Assembly (NCBI RefSeq): GCF_009834515.1
Contig: NZ_CP019426.1
Span: 3,523,501-3,587,500 of the forward strand
DNA length: 64,000 nucleotides
DNA from: Pseudomonas sp. R84
Lineage (GTDB): Bacteria; Pseudomonadota; Gammaproteobacteria; Pseudomonadales; Pseudomonadaceae
Direction of reading: 5' to 3'
Shown here piece by piece: positions 45,871 to 55,742 of the stretch. The position numbers were made by a program, and so were the translations under genes. Positions within the stretch are counted from its first letter, which is position 1. Every line of letters begins with the position of its first letter. Under the pieces are notes generated by a model. That model did not search any database, was not told the origin of the DNA, and saw nothing but the letters and a program-made list of their open reading frames with translations.

Positions 45871-48822
45871 TTAGAACTGCCAGTTCAGGCTCAAGCCAAC
45901 GCCATGAAGCTTTTCGCGACTGGCCAGTTGTCCGTTGTAATCAAGGTTGACCCGTACGTCCTTGCTCAACGCGAGGCTGGCCTGCACTCCAACCAGCGCG
46001 GCATCGCGCACCAGCGCCGAGCTCTCCACCGAATACGGCGTGCCACCGCTGGCAAAACGCAGATGTTGTTCAGAGTCGATGTCGCTCAGGCTGTGCTGCC
46101 AGCCGAGGTGGCCGCTGACGTCGAGTGATTGCGCAGGCGAAAGATTGAAGGTCTTGATCGCCCGCACGCCGAGGGTGCTCAGCACCGCGTCACGTTGATC
46201 GCCCGAGCTTTTCAGCGCGGCCGCGTCGCCCTTCTCGGTCAATCCTTCGGTGTCCAGATGCACGTAGGCCAGGTTGGCGAACGGCTCCAGCGCCAATGGT
46301 TGCAGGTGCAAGCGATAAGCCGCCTCGCCGAACACTTGCGTGGTTGCCGCATCGACCTTGGCCTTCTGTTTGCCACTGACGTCGCCGTATTGCAGGTCGC
46401 GCTTCACATCGGCGCGATGCCAGCTGTAGGCCGCGCCGGTGCTCAAGCGCCAGGCGCCGATTTCACGACCGGCGTATGCGCCCAGGTGATAGCTGTCGAC
46501 CTTGGCCGAGGAATGCGTGCCCGAGCCCATGCTCAATGAGCTATCGCTGTAACCGGTGACCAGACCGATGCGGGTCTGCTCGTCCAGCGCGCCGTCGACA
46601 CCGGCCAGCAGACCGCCGATCGAAGTGTTGTAGCCTGCCGTATCGTGGCTTGAATCGGTCGAGCCCCAAGCGCCGAGGGCTTTGATCCAGCCGTTGCTTT
46701 GCGCAGCAGTTGTGTCGTGCAGACGCTCGCCCACCGCATCGCGCAATTGGCGGCTGTCGTTGTTCAGCATCGAACTCAATGCCGGGTAGATTTCGCCACT
46801 CAGTTGCTGGAAGGCTTGTTGCGCGGAACTCGCATCGGGTGAGCGCAACAGGCTTTCGTACACCGAGTTGCCGGCGCCCAGGCCTTCGATGGCAGCCGCC
46901 ACCGAGCGTTGATTCGGTGTTTGCCCGATGCTGGCGAAGGTTGTGGCGTTACGTTCGACGTTCAGTTGAATAGCGTTGGCGGCGTAGTCGAGGCTGCCGC
47001 CGATAAACAGGTAGTTCGGCAATACCGCGCCAAACTGACCCTGAATGCCGCCGGCCGCTTGCAGGATGTCGTACTGGCGACCGAGCAGGCTTTGCGCTTC
47101 GGTGGTGCTGAGCAGCGTCGGGCTGTTTTCCAGCGACAGGCTGACAGTGGCGCCGCTGACGCTGGCCGTGCCGCCGGCAACGATGCGATCGCTGCTGGTC
47201 GGCGACAGTTCAACGGCGTAGGTCGAACCCGGTGCGAAGGTCACGTCACCGGCCACATTCAAGGTACCGATGGAGTTGCCCGGCGCCACGCGTCCGCCGC
47301 TGTTAGCGAGCAGCGCGGCGATTCGCCCGGTACCGCCGAGGGTGCCGCTGTCATTCACCGTCACCGCAGACGTCAGCGAGCCGTTAACCGTGAGCAAACC
47401 GCCATTGATCGTGGTCGCACCGCGATACGTGTTGTCGCCGGTGAGGATCAACTGCCCGCCGCCGGACTTGATCAGACTGCCCTGATACACCCGACTCGCC
47501 GCCGCTGCATCACGGGCAGTGCCGACCGCGTAATCGGTCTGATCCTGTTGGCTGGCGCCCGCAGCAACGCCGTTCTGCCAACCCTTGTCCTGCAGTGTTT
47601 GCTGCCAGGCGCTGTGCTCGGCGAGATCTTCGGTCTGACGCTGAATCAGCGCCTTGTCGGAGATGTCATTGCTCCAGACATCGCGCTGCTCTGCCCCCAG
47701 GTTGGCATCAAACGCACCGAGCAACTGCCCCGGCCCGCGCATCGCCCGGTTCAGATTGGCCACGCCCCAACCGACCCGCTCGGTCGGCGCATCGGTGACC
47801 GAACCATCCAGTTGCGTGGCGGTGGTCAGCAACACTTCGAGGGCCTGCTGATTGTTCATGTACGGGTAGCGTTCCATCACCAGCGCCAGCGCGCCGGTCG
47901 CATGCGGCGCCGACATCGAGGTGCCGGACTTGATCGCGTAACCGCCACCGGGAATGGTGCTGTCGATCTTCGCCCCCGGCGTGGTGATGCACCAGTATTT
48001 GGCGAGGCCACACTGGTTGTACTTTTGCTGATTGCTCTGATCGAGGCCCGACACGGCCAGCCAGTGACCTTCCAGATCCGGCTGAAAGTACGGCAGCGCG
48101 GAACGCACGCTGGCGTTTGGATAGCCGCTGTTGCCGGCGCTGAACACGTTGATCACACCGCGTCGGGACACATCGGCGGCGGCATCGAGCCAGGTGCCTT
48201 TGTTCCAGTGCTGCGCATAAGCGGCGTGCAGATCCGCCAGAGTGCGATAGCTGACGTCCGGTGGCTGGCTGCCCCAACTGTTGTTGATCGCGCGCACGCC
48301 GGCATCGGCAAGGGCGTCGTAAACCGCTTTGAAGTAGCGCGGATCTGGATTGGGGCCGAAGAGGAAGCTGTCGTTCTTGTTGGTGTTGCCGACGTAGATC
48401 TGCGCGTTGTACGCCACGCCGTGCATGCCGGTACCGTCGCGCGAGGCGCCCATGGTGCCGACGACGTGAGTGCCGTGCGAGTCGTTGTTGGGATTGATGG
48501 TGCCATCGACGTTGAACGGTGAGCCGTCGATGTAGCTGCCGCTGGCCAGTACCGGGTGATAACGGTTGGTGGCGAATTCCGGGTGGGCGGCATCGAAACC
48601 GGAGTCGAGCGCGCCGATTTTCACGCCTTGGCCGGTGATGCCGGCGGCGTAGGCTTGCTCGGCCTGCATGCGGCTCAGGCCCCAGTCGCGGAGGAATTCA
48701 GCGCTGCGCCAACTGGCGGGATCGCCGGGTTGGCCGCTTTCGAGGTATTGCGCCTGAGCCTGGGTTGCAGAAATCACAAGCAGCAGGGTGCCGACCGAAA
48801 TCGGCTTGATGCGTACGTCCAT
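45871..48822 (-). CDS. autotransporter subtilisin-like serine protease (PspA/PrtA type)
   Basis: 983 residues from ATG 48822 (GTG 48831 possible). Signal peptide about 1-24 (ATQAQA). S8 triad: ALDSGFDAAHPEF (Asp), DSHGTHVVGTMGA (His), SGTSMSAPHATG (Ser). Beta-strand repeat GGGQLILTGDNTYRGATTINGG, then a C-terminal barrel ending LSLNWQF. From the repeat to the end it closely parallels the downstream autotransporter, so the two arose by tandem duplication with diverged protease domains. Processed or released at the cell surface. Follows aprF after about 230 nt of repeat-bearing DNA. Confidence 0.92.
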   Translation of the reverse strand: MDVRIKPISVGTLLLVISATQAQAQYLESGQPGDPASWRSAEFLRDWGLSRMQAEQAYAAGITGQGVKIGALDSGFDAAHPEFATNRYHPVLASGSYIDGSPFNVDGTINPNNDSHGTHVVGTMGASRDGTGMHGVAYNAQIYVGNTNKNDSFLFGPNPDPRYFKAVYDALADAGVRAINNSWGSQPPDVSYRTLADLHAAYAQHWNKGTWLDAAADVSRRGVINVFSAGNSGYPNASVRSALPYFQPDLEGHWLAVSGLDQSNQQKYNQCGLAKYWCITTPGAKIDSTIPGGGYAIKSGTSMSAPHATGALALVMERYPYMNNQQALEVLLTTATQLDGSVTDAPTERVGWGVANLNRAMRGPGQLLGAFDANLGAEQRDVWSNDISDKALIQRQTEDLAEHSAWQQTLQDKGWQNGVAAGASQQDQTDYAVGTARDAAAASRVYQGSLIKSGGGQLILTGDNTYRGATTINGGLLTVNGSLTSAVTVNDSGTLGGTGRIAALLANSGGRVAPGNSIGTLNVAGDVTFAPGSTYAVELSPTSSDRIVAGGTASVSGATVSLSLENSPTLLSTTEAQSLLGRQYDILQAAGGIQGQFGAVLPNYLFIGGSLDYAANAIQLNVERNATTFASIGQTPNQRSVAAAIEGLGAGNSVYESLLRSPDASSAQQAFQQLSGEIYPALSSMLNNDSRQLRDAVGERLHDTTAAQSNGWIKALGAWGSTDSSHDTAGYNTSIGGLLAGVDGALDEQTRIGLVTGYSDSSLSMGSGTHSSAKVDSYHLGAYAGREIGAWRLSTGAAYSWHRADVKRDLQYGDVSGKQKAKVDAATTQVFGEAAYRLHLQPLALEPFANLAYVHLDTEGLTEKGDAAALKSSGDQRDAVLSTLGVRAIKTFNLSPAQSLDVSGHLGWQHSLSDIDSEQHLRFASGGTPYSVESSALVRDAALVGVQASLALSKDVRVNLDYNGQLASREKLHGVGLSLNWQF

Positions 48823-48876
48823 GTTCACCACTCACTTTTATTGTTTTATGCAGGTTGTTTTGCGGTGTTGCCTGTT

Positions 48877-49067
48877 CCCCTCACCCCAGCCCTCTCCCCC
48901 AGGAGAGGGAGCTGACCGAGGTGTGTTGCGTCATTCATCGACCTGGAATACCCCGTCGGTGTTGGATTCGGTGCCGCTCGATCAGGTCGGTGTACTTCTA
49001 AAATATCCTCCGATCAGTCCCCTCTCCCTCTGGGCGGTCCGACGTTTCGGGAGGGTTAGGGTGAGGG
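48877..49067. repeat. long inverted repeat (CCCTCACCC family) overlapping the aprF end
   Basis: CCCCTCACCCCAGCCCTCTCCC at the left and GGGAGGGTTAGGGTGAGGG at the right, about 150 nt apart, with a partial copy (CCCCTCTCCCTC) inside. The right arm contains the last codons and the stop of aprF. Confidence 0.8.
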
Positions 49068-50426
49068 CTGTTGAGCGACCACAAAAGCCTCATCCACCCG
49101 CGCCAGATCCTGCTCGTTCAATGTCCCGGCGTAGTAATGCAACTTGGTCCAGGCCATCAGATAGTCGTACCGCGCCTGCGCCAGATCACGGCGCGTGGTG
49201 AACAGTTGCTGCTCGGCGTTCAACGCGTCGAGGTTGGTCCGCTCACCGCCGAGAATGCTCTGCTTGGTCGACACCACCAGCGCTTCCGCCGAGGTCAACG
49301 CCTTCTGATAAGCGCGCAGTTTGCTCACCCCGGACAAACAGGCGCTGAACTGCCGACGCAGTTCGATCAGCGTCTCGCGCGTCTTGCCATCAAGCTCGTA
49401 CTCCGCCTGCTCCATGGTGCGGCTGGCCTGACGCGTGGACGCCGAGACACCGCCACCGGCATACAACGGCACGCTGACTTCAAAACCGATGGTGTTGGTT
49501 TCGTAGCGTTGGTTGTAGGTGTTGCCGCTTTCCGATTCGTTCTGGCGCATCGACGCGTAAGCACTGACTTTCGGCAAATGCCCGGCGCGATTGCGTTCCA
49601 CTTCATAACGCGCAACTTCCACGGCCTGGCGCTGCGAGGCCAGATTCGGGTTATTGCTCACCGCCATTTCGTGCCAGGTGTCGTAATTGGCAGGCATCAG
49701 CGCGAAGGTCTCGAAGTTTTGACCCAGCGGCGCCAGATCGCCGATATCCACCGCGGGCGTGCCCACCAGCGCACCCAGTTCCCGCAGCGCGGCATCCTGT
49801 TCGTTACGCGCCTCGATCTCCTCGGCGGTCGCCAGTTCATAGCGCGACTCAGCCTCAAGAATGTCGGTGCGCGTGCCCTCGCCCTGCTTGAACATGTGCT
49901 CGTTCTGCTGAAACTGCTGCTCGTAGGCCTTCTTCTTCGCTTGAGCGATGTCGATCTGATCCTGTGCGAACAGCGCTTTGGTGTAGTTATCCAGCACGCG
50001 AACCAGCAGTTCCTGACTCTTGCCGCGAAAATTTTCATCGGCAAACAACGACTGCGCGACACCTTTGCGATACGCGGCATAAGCCTCGTAGTCGAGCAGC
50101 GGTTGCTGCAGGGTCAAGGCCGAGCCGTAACTGCTGTAGTTGCGCTCATCGGTACGGTTACGCGCGCGCTCATCCAGAGAGGTGGCTTTCGAGGTGTTGC
50201 GGCCCTTGTTGTAGGTGTAACCGATGCGCGGCAGCAGGCCGGCGCGGCCAATCGCACGGTTTTCCAGGCCTGCGTCACGTTCCTTGATCGCCCCGAGGAA
50301 CACCGGGTCATTGCGCAACGCCTGTTCGTAGATCTCGAACGGCCCCATGGCCGCTGCTGCTGAGTGACTCGCGAGCAGCATCATTGCCGCGCCGAGCAGG
50401 GAAAGCTTATTCATACAGCCGAACAT
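49056..50426 (-). CDS. aprF: AprF, outer-membrane channel of the type I exporter
   Basis: 456 residues from ATG 50426, with GAGG 7 nt upstream and only 2 nt after the aprE stop. Signal peptide ending SAAAA (about 26). Two TolC-type OEP repeats rich in long amphipathic helices (for example ARNEQDAALRELGALVG and RREFSACL-like segments near 340). It forms the outer-membrane tunnel that completes AprD-AprE-AprF. The last residues PSP and the stop are encoded by a repetitive element, so the C-terminus has been reshaped by it. Confidence 0.94.
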   Translation of the reverse strand: MFGCMNKLSLLGAAMMLLASHSAAAAMGPFEIYEQALRNDPVFLGAIKERDAGLENRAIGRAGLLPRIGYTYNKGRNTSKATSLDERARNRTDERNYSSYGSALTLQQPLLDYEAYAAYRKGVAQSLFADENFRGKSQELLVRVLDNYTKALFAQDQIDIAQAKKKAYEQQFQQNEHMFKQGEGTRTDILEAESRYELATAEEIEARNEQDAALRELGALVGTPAVDIGDLAPLGQNFETFALMPANYDTWHEMAVSNNPNLASQRQAVEVARYEVERNRAGHLPKVSAYASMRQNESESGNTYNQRYETNTIGFEVSVPLYAGGGVSASTRQASRTMEQAEYELDGKTRETLIELRRQFSACLSGVSKLRAYQKALTSAEALVVSTKQSILGGERTNLDALNAEQQLFTTRRDLAQARYDYLMAWTKLHYYAGTLNEQDLARVDEAFVVAQQPSP

Positions 50427-50428
50427 CC

Positions 50429-51778
50429 TTATTCCTCGGTCAACGCGGAGCCGGCCCGGTCGAGCAGCGGTTTGAACAGATAGTTGAGGAGTGAACGTTC
50501 GCCGGTGCGCACGAACATTTCTGCCGGCATGCCGGGCTTGATCACCAGACCGTTGAGTTTTTCCATGGCCTGATCGCTGACGCTGCTGCGCAACACGTAG
50601 TACGGCACGCCGGTTTTCTCATCGACCATCTGGTCGGCGGAAATCAGGCTGACTTCACCCGGTACACGCGGGGTTTTGCTCTGGTTGAACGCGGTAAACA
50701 GGATGTCCACCGGCAAATGCGCACCAACTTTGTCGATCAGGTTGATTGGCAAGTGCCCTTCCACTTCCAGGGTGGTGCCTTGCGGGACGATCTCCAGCAA
50801 CGTTTCCCCCTGGCGCACCACGGCACCTTCGGTGTGCACGCCGAGGTTGACTGCCACACCGTCAGCGGTGGCGATGATTTCGCTGTGTTGCAGGTCGAAA
50901 CCGGCGGAAGTCAGTTGCTCCGACAGGGTCACGCTTTTCAGCTGCGCGTCGGCCAGTTGCGTGCGAACTTCCTTCTGGTATTCCTCGGCATGCTGTTGCA
51001 GCTTCAGCCGCGACTCGAGGATGCCCTGTTCCACACGGCCGCTTTCACCGGTGTTTTCCGCCAGTTGCTGCTGCACTTGCGACAGTTGCCGCTGGTACTC
51101 CATCAAGCGGTTGCGCGGGATGTAGCCGTTGTCGGCGAGCGGTTGCAGATTGCTCAACTGTTGTTGCAGCGAGCTGGCCTGAGCATTCAGATCAGTACGC
51201 GCGCGACGCATGCCGGCCAGTTGCGCGGTGGCGCCTTCGATGCTCGCACGCAGTCCGGCCTGCTCGCGGTAGTACGCCTCGCGACGGCTGCTGAACAGTT
51301 GGCGCTGACCTTCCAGCACCAGTGCCAGACGCGGATCCGGGTCATTGCTCAGCTCGGCCGGAAAGGTCACTTGCTTGAGGTTGTCACGCTCGGCCTGCCA
51401 ACGCGCAAGGCTGGCCCACGCCATACGGTACTGCGCTTGCAGCGATTGCACGTCAGCGGCGACTTGCGTCTGATCGAGGCGGAACAGCGGCTGGCCCTGC
51501 TTGACGATTTCGCCTTCGCGCACCAGGATCCGGCTGACCACGCCGCTGCTCATCGACTGCACGGCTTTGCGTTTGCCCGACACGACGACCGTGCCCTGCA
51601 CCGGAATGCCTTGATCCAGCGGCGCCAGGGCCGCCCAGGTGAAGAAGCTGCCAGCACCGACGATCGCCAGAATCCAGCCCATGCGCGCGAAAAACTTCGC
51701 ATCGCGCTCCGGGCGTTCGGTGATGTAGGCGTGTTCCATGCTCGCTTCGTTTTCAGTGTTCATGCTTGCGCTGCTCAT
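50429..51778 (-). CDS. aprE: AprE, membrane fusion protein of the type I exporter
   Basis: 449 residues. A cytoplasmic N-terminal tail, one membrane helix (about 33-55, MGWILAIVGAGSFFTWAAL), then the HlyD-family periplasmic part: split lipoyl motif (VVVSGKRKAVQSMSSGVV), long coiled coil (about 110-285) and beta-barrel (TLEVEGHLPINLIDKVG). It bridges the ABC protein to AprF. The ATG overlaps the aprD stop by 4 nt. Confidence 0.95.
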   Translation of the reverse strand: MSSASMNTENEASMEHAYITERPERDAKFFARMGWILAIVGAGSFFTWAALAPLDQGIPVQGTVVVSGKRKAVQSMSSGVVSRILVREGEIVKQGQPLFRLDQTQVAADVQSLQAQYRMAWASLARWQAERDNLKQVTFPAELSNDPDPRLALVLEGQRQLFSSRREAYYREQAGLRASIEGATAQLAGMRRARTDLNAQASSLQQQLSNLQPLADNGYIPRNRLMEYQRQLSQVQQQLAENTGESGRVEQGILESRLKLQQHAEEYQKEVRTQLADAQLKSVTLSEQLTSAGFDLQHSEIIATADGVAVNLGVHTEGAVVRQGETLLEIVPQGTTLEVEGHLPINLIDKVGAHLPVDILFTAFNQSKTPRVPGEVSLISADQMVDEKTGVPYYVLRSSVSDQAMEKLNGLVIKPGMPAEMFVRTGERSLLNYLFKPLLDRAGSALTEE

Positions 51779-53550
51779 ACACCCGAATTCCTTGTCGAGG
51801 GCTGATACTGTCGGCTCATGCTGAGCCCGCCCGGTGTCTGTGCAGCTTTTTCCCGTTGTTGTTCTTGCTGGCCGGAAAGTGCCTTGAGCACGTCCTGACT
51901 CGGGCCGAAGGCTTGTAAACGACCGTCATTGAGGACCAGCAACTTGTCAGCCTGGGCCAGTACCGAAGACCGATGCGTCACCAGCACCACTGTGGTGCCT
52001 TGCGCTTTAAGCGCAGCGATGGCGCTGGCCAATGCGGCTTCGCCGACGGTGTCGAGGTTAGAATTCGGTTCGTCCAGCACCACCAGACTCGGCGTGCCAT
52101 ACATTGAACGCGCCAGGGCCACGCGCTGCTTCTGGCCGCCGGACAAACCACTGCCATCCTCGCCCAGTTGCGTGTCGTAGCCTTGTGGCAGGCGCAGGAT
52201 CATTTCGTGCACGCCAGCCTGTTGCGCGGCGGCGACGACTTTCTGCGGATCGGCCTCGCTGAAACGGGCAATGTTCTCGGCGATGCTGCCGCTGAACAAT
52301 TCGATGTCTTGCGGCAGGTAGCCGATGTACGGGCCAAGGTCATCGCGGTTCCAGCGATGAATATCGGCGCCATCGAGACGCACGGTGCCGCCAAGGGTTG
52401 GCCAGACACCCACCAGTACGCGGGCCAGTGTCGATTTGCCGGAGCCGGAAGCACCGAGCACGCCGAGCACTTCGCCGGCATTCAGATTGAAATTGACCAT
52501 CTGCAACGTAGCCGCGCGTTGCCCCGGTGGGCCGGCGCTGACTTGTTCGAAGGTAATCTGGCCTTTCGGCGGCGGCAGCGCCATGGCGTCGTCGCTGGGC
52601 GGGAACGCTTGCAACAACGCATCGAGACGGCGGTAAGCCAGCTTCGCCCCGCTCCACTGCTTCCACACCGCGATCAACTGGTCGATAGGGCTGAGCACGC
52701 GGCCCATCAGAATAGAACCGGCAATCATCATCCCGGCGGTCATGTCACCCTTGATCACCAGTAATGCGCCCAGCCCCAAGACCAACGATTGCAGGCACAG
52801 GCGCAGGGTTTTGCTCAAGGAGCTGATCACTGCACCGGTGTCGCTGGCCTGATTCTGCAGACCGAGGAACCGCGAGTGCACCTGGAACCAGCGTTTGCGC
52901 AGCGAACCGAGCATGCCCATCGCCTGAATGGTTTCGGCATTGTGTAGATGACTGGTGGCCAACTGACTGGACTTCTGCGAATAACCGGCGGCCTCGCCCA
53001 GCGGCTTTTTGGTCATGTATTCGTTGAGGCACGCCAAGCCGATCAGCAACAGTGCGCCCGCGGTGGCGAGTACGCCGAGCCAGACGTTGAACAGGTAAAT
53101 CACGAACAGATAGACCGGGAACCACGGCGCATCGAAAAACGCGAACAGCGCAGGCCCCGTAACGAATTGGCGAATGTGCGTCAGGTCACCCAATGACTGC
53201 CCGGCGTTGCCCTCGCCTTTGAACAGGTTGCGCTCGAACGCGGCTTGATAGACGCGCAGGTTGAAGCGGCGCTCCAACTGACTGCCGATGCGGATCACGA
53301 TAAAGCTGCGCACCACTTCCAGCAGGCCGATAAAGGCGAAGAAGCCGACAACCATCAGCGACAGCATCGCCAGGGTCGTTTCGTTCTGCGAGGACAGCAC
53401 CCGGTCATAGACCTGAAGCATATAGATGGAAGGCACCAGCATCAGCACGTTAATCAGCGCGGTAAAGCAGCCGACGCTGATCAGGATACTTTTATAGTCA
53501 CCCAATGCCTTGAATAAGGGCGCGGTGGCTGGGGCCTTCGCCATCTTCAT
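51775..53550 (-). CDS. aprD: AprD, ABC ATPase/permease of the type I exporter
   Basis: 591 residues: six-helix ABC exporter domain (about 20-310) fused to a nucleotide-binding domain with Walker A GASGSGKST, Q-loop YLPQDIELF, signature LSGGQKQR, Walker B LVVLDEP and H-loop THR. It selects RTX substrates by their C-terminal signal and powers their export. Substrates in this locus are AprA and, by inference, both lipases. A gap of 209 nt (53551-53759, no evident ORF) separates it from inh. Confidence 0.96.
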   Translation of the reverse strand: MKMAKAPATAPLFKALGDYKSILISVGCFTALINVLMLVPSIYMLQVYDRVLSSQNETTLAMLSLMVVGFFAFIGLLEVVRSFIVIRIGSQLERRFNLRVYQAAFERNLFKGEGNAGQSLGDLTHIRQFVTGPALFAFFDAPWFPVYLFVIYLFNVWLGVLATAGALLLIGLACLNEYMTKKPLGEAAGYSQKSSQLATSHLHNAETIQAMGMLGSLRKRWFQVHSRFLGLQNQASDTGAVISSLSKTLRLCLQSLVLGLGALLVIKGDMTAGMMIAGSILMGRVLSPIDQLIAVWKQWSGAKLAYRRLDALLQAFPPSDDAMALPPPKGQITFEQVSAGPPGQRAATLQMVNFNLNAGEVLGVLGASGSGKSTLARVLVGVWPTLGGTVRLDGADIHRWNRDDLGPYIGYLPQDIELFSGSIAENIARFSEADPQKVVAAAQQAGVHEMILRLPQGYDTQLGEDGSGLSGGQKQRVALARSMYGTPSLVVLDEPNSNLDTVGEAALASAIAALKAQGTTVVLVTHRSSVLAQADKLLVLNDGRLQAFGPSQDVLKALSGQQEQQREKAAQTPGGLSMSRQYQPSTRNSGV

Positions 53551-53759
53551 TGTTTATTCCTGGAAAATATTTCCCGCCATTCATTGGCGAGAGTCGAATT
53601 AATTAACCGCACAACGTCGGAACTTGATTTTTTCGTCTGCCGCTTACACTTTCATAACAACTCAAGCGATTAAATGCGGTGCAGTTGCCACTCAGCGTTA
53701 CTTATAACCATAGCCTGGCGCTTTATATTAAAACTTTGTCGCCATCTGGATAATCAAGG

Positions 53760-54182
53760 CTATTGCGCTGCACGCTCAAGCGTAATCACCAGACCTGACT
53801 TCAAAGTGGTCAGATAAAGCCCGTCACGTTGTCGGCTGAAAAACTGGATTCTTGAGCCTTCCTTGCCAGTAATCGACAGGCCGTCCGGATCGGGAAACCA
53901 ACCGATCGGGGTTTGCTCAAGCCATGCACCGAGACAGTCGGCCCCTTTGCCCAAGGTCTGATTGGATTCAAGGTCGATCAGGCAAGTGTTCAAGGGCTTG
54001 TCCTGCAGCTTTTGCGCTTCTCGACCATCATCCCGGGTAGACAACGTCGCTTGCCATTGCCCCGCAAACATCGAGGGTTCTTCAAGTCTGAGGCTGCTGG
54101 CCATACTGGTTTCTCCTGAAATCATCATGAGCGCCGCCGAAAGCCACGCCGCCACCTTGTAGGTAATAGCTTTACTGTTCAT
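53760..54182 (-). CDS. inh: AprI/Inh, periplasmic inhibitor of the alkaline protease
   Basis: 140 residues. Signal peptide about 1-28 (ending SMA). The mature part begins SSLRLEEPSMFAGQWQAT, the N-terminal trunk that inserts into the protease active site, followed by the beta-barrel of the Inh family with two cysteines (NTCLIDLE and ADCLGAW) that form its disulfide. It protects the cell from misdirected AprA. Located directly after aprA, behind a terminator-like hairpin. Confidence 0.94.
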   Translation of the reverse strand: MNSKAITYKVAAWLSAALMMISGETSMASSLRLEEPSMFAGQWQATLSTRDDGREAQKLQDKPLNTCLIDLESNQTLGKGADCLGAWLEQTPIGWFPDPDGLSITGKEGSRIQFFSRQRDGLYLTTLKSGLVITLERAAQ

Positions 54183-54238
54183 GGGAATATTCGCTCCGGC
54201 GTGTAGCCTTGCTTACCGACCAACACGATGCAAGCAAA

Positions 54239-54265
54239 GAAAGCGGCGCATCACACGCCGCTTTC
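54239..54265 (-). terminator. terminator-like hairpin between aprA and inh
   Basis: On the minus strand GAAAGCGGCG-TGTGATG-CGCCGCTTTC, a perfect 10-bp stem followed by TTTGCTTGC. It starts about 10 nt after the aprA stop; probably a partial terminator or 3' stabiliser favouring aprA over the rest. Confidence 0.7.
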
Positions 54266-54275
54266 CACTGCTACA

Positions 54276-55742
54276 TCACGCGACGATGTCGCTGGTGGCT
54301 GCCTGGCCAACGGTGCTGACCTGGAAGTCCGCCACGCCGTGCCCGGAAAAGTCCACCGACAACAGGCTGTTGCCGCCCGACGACGTCAGAATCGCGTCAC
54401 CGGCGGAACCGGTGAAGCTGCTGACGAAGTGCAGGCCGGAACCGTTGGTGATGCCAGTCAGGTCGATTTTGTCCAGACCGCTGACGAAATCGAGGATCTG
54501 ATCGATCGCACCCGGCTTGGAGTCAGAACTGGCCGCGAACACAAAGGTGTCCGAACCGGCGCCGCCCCACAGTTTGTCGGCACCACCAGCGCCGTAGAGG
54601 ATGTCGTTGCCGGCACCGCCCTTCAGCTCGTTGGCCACGCTGTTGCCGATCAGCAGATCGTTACCCGAACCGCCGATGGCGTTCTCGATGATCGCGCCCT
54701 TGGCGATGGACACGTTGCCCACCAGGCCGCCAACGTCGGAGAACGAGGCGTCATTGAGGTTGATCTTCTGGTTCTGGGTGAACCCCGAGAAGTCCAGAGT
54801 ATCCTTGCCGCCGGCATCCCACACCGAGAACACCACTTTGTCACTTGACGACGAAGCGCTGAGGAAATCGCGACCAGTGTTGGAGTTGAAGCCGTAGGTG
54901 GTGTCACCGGTGCGGGTGGTGGTGTTGGCACCGTAGAGCTTCTGGATGGCAGCAATATCGTCCATCAGCGGGCCGGACGAATACGCTTCGACACCGCCCT
55001 TGCTGAAGTTCTGATTGGTGTTGCTTTCGCTCCAGTAGCTCATGACGCTGTAGCCGCGGGTGTCTTGCCCGTAGGAAGCGTCGTTGTAGGTCGGGTTGCC
55101 ATTGCCGGCGTTGTAGTCGCCAGGGTGAGCGAGACCCAGGCTGTGGCCGATCTCGTGAGTCAGAGTCTGACGACCGTAGTTGTTCAGATCCGGGTTCTTG
55201 TTCTGCGTGTAGCCACTGTTGATCAGGTACCACGAGGTGCCGTCATAACCGGCGCCAGTGCCTGGCAGATAGGCGAACGCTGCAGCGCCATCCTGGCCAC
55301 CGCTGTAGTTACCGAAGGTCATGTGGCCGTCACCGCCCGAGGCTTTCTCGGTGAAGGTCACGTTGGCCACGTCAGCCCAGGATTGCATGGCGAGCTTGGC
55401 CTGGGCTTGTTGTTGAGCACTGAACTGACTGAACCCGCTGATCCCGTGCTTGTTCATCGTGCTGGACGATACCGAAGTCAGGAACGTGTAGGTGAGTTCG
55501 ATCTTGCCGCTGCCGTCCTTGTCCTGGTAGGCAGCGCCGTCGCGCAGCAACTGGGTTGCGGCCTGGTCGACGGAGAAGGAGGGTTTGCCATTGACCGTGA
55601 GGTTGCCGCCACGATCGTACTGATGGCTGAAGCTATTGATCTGGTTGTACGCCGAACTGGCTGCGGCCAGTGGTTGAGGCGCCGCGGACAGCAGAAAAGC
55701 CTGTTCGGCGGTATCAATAGCATTCGCTTTTACTTTCGACAT
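54276..55742 (-). CDS. aprA: AprA/AprX, serralysin-type alkaline metalloprotease
   Basis: 488 residues from ATG 55742 (AAGGAAG upstream; earlier in-frame codons lack a ribosome site). No signal peptide; a short propeptide precedes the catalytic domain. Zinc site [16 protein letters not shown] (about 190) and Met-turn SVMSYW identify a serralysin (M10B). RTX repeats at about 370-400 ([37 protein letters not shown]). The C-terminal secretion signal ends in the classical SDIVA. Major extracellular protease. First gene of the nine-gene operon; its promoter lies in the 456-nt region upstream. Confidence 0.96.
   Translation of the reverse strand: MSKVKANAIDTAEQAFLLSAAPQPLAAASSAYNQINSFSHQYDRGGNLTVNGKPSFSVDQAATQLLRDGAAYQDKDGSGKIELTYTFLTSVSSSTMNKHGISGFSQFSAQQQAQAKLAMQSWADVANVTFTEKASGGDGHMTFGNYSGGQDGAAAFAYLPGTGAGYDGTSWYLINSGYTQNKNPDLNNYGRQTLTHEIGHSLGLAHPGDYNAGNGNPTYNDASYGQDTRGYSVMSYWSESNTNQNFSKGGVEAYSSGPLMDDIAAIQKLYGANTTTRTGDTTYGFNSNTGRDFLSASSSSDKVVFSVWDAGGKDTLDFSGFTQNQKINLNDASFSDVGGLVGNVSIAKGAIIENAIGGSGNDLLIGNSVANELKGGAGNDILYGAGGADKLWGGAGSDTFVFAASSDSKPGAIDQILDFVSGLDKIDLTGITNGSGLHFVSSFTGSAGDAILTSSGGNSLLSVDFSGHGVADFQVSTVGQAATSDIVA

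Noticed and set aside
44208..45950. A 580-codon plus-strand frame opposite the autotransporter protease
   Set aside because: Antisense of a gene with intact subtilase triad and barrel; Arg/Val/Ala-rich composition without motifs.
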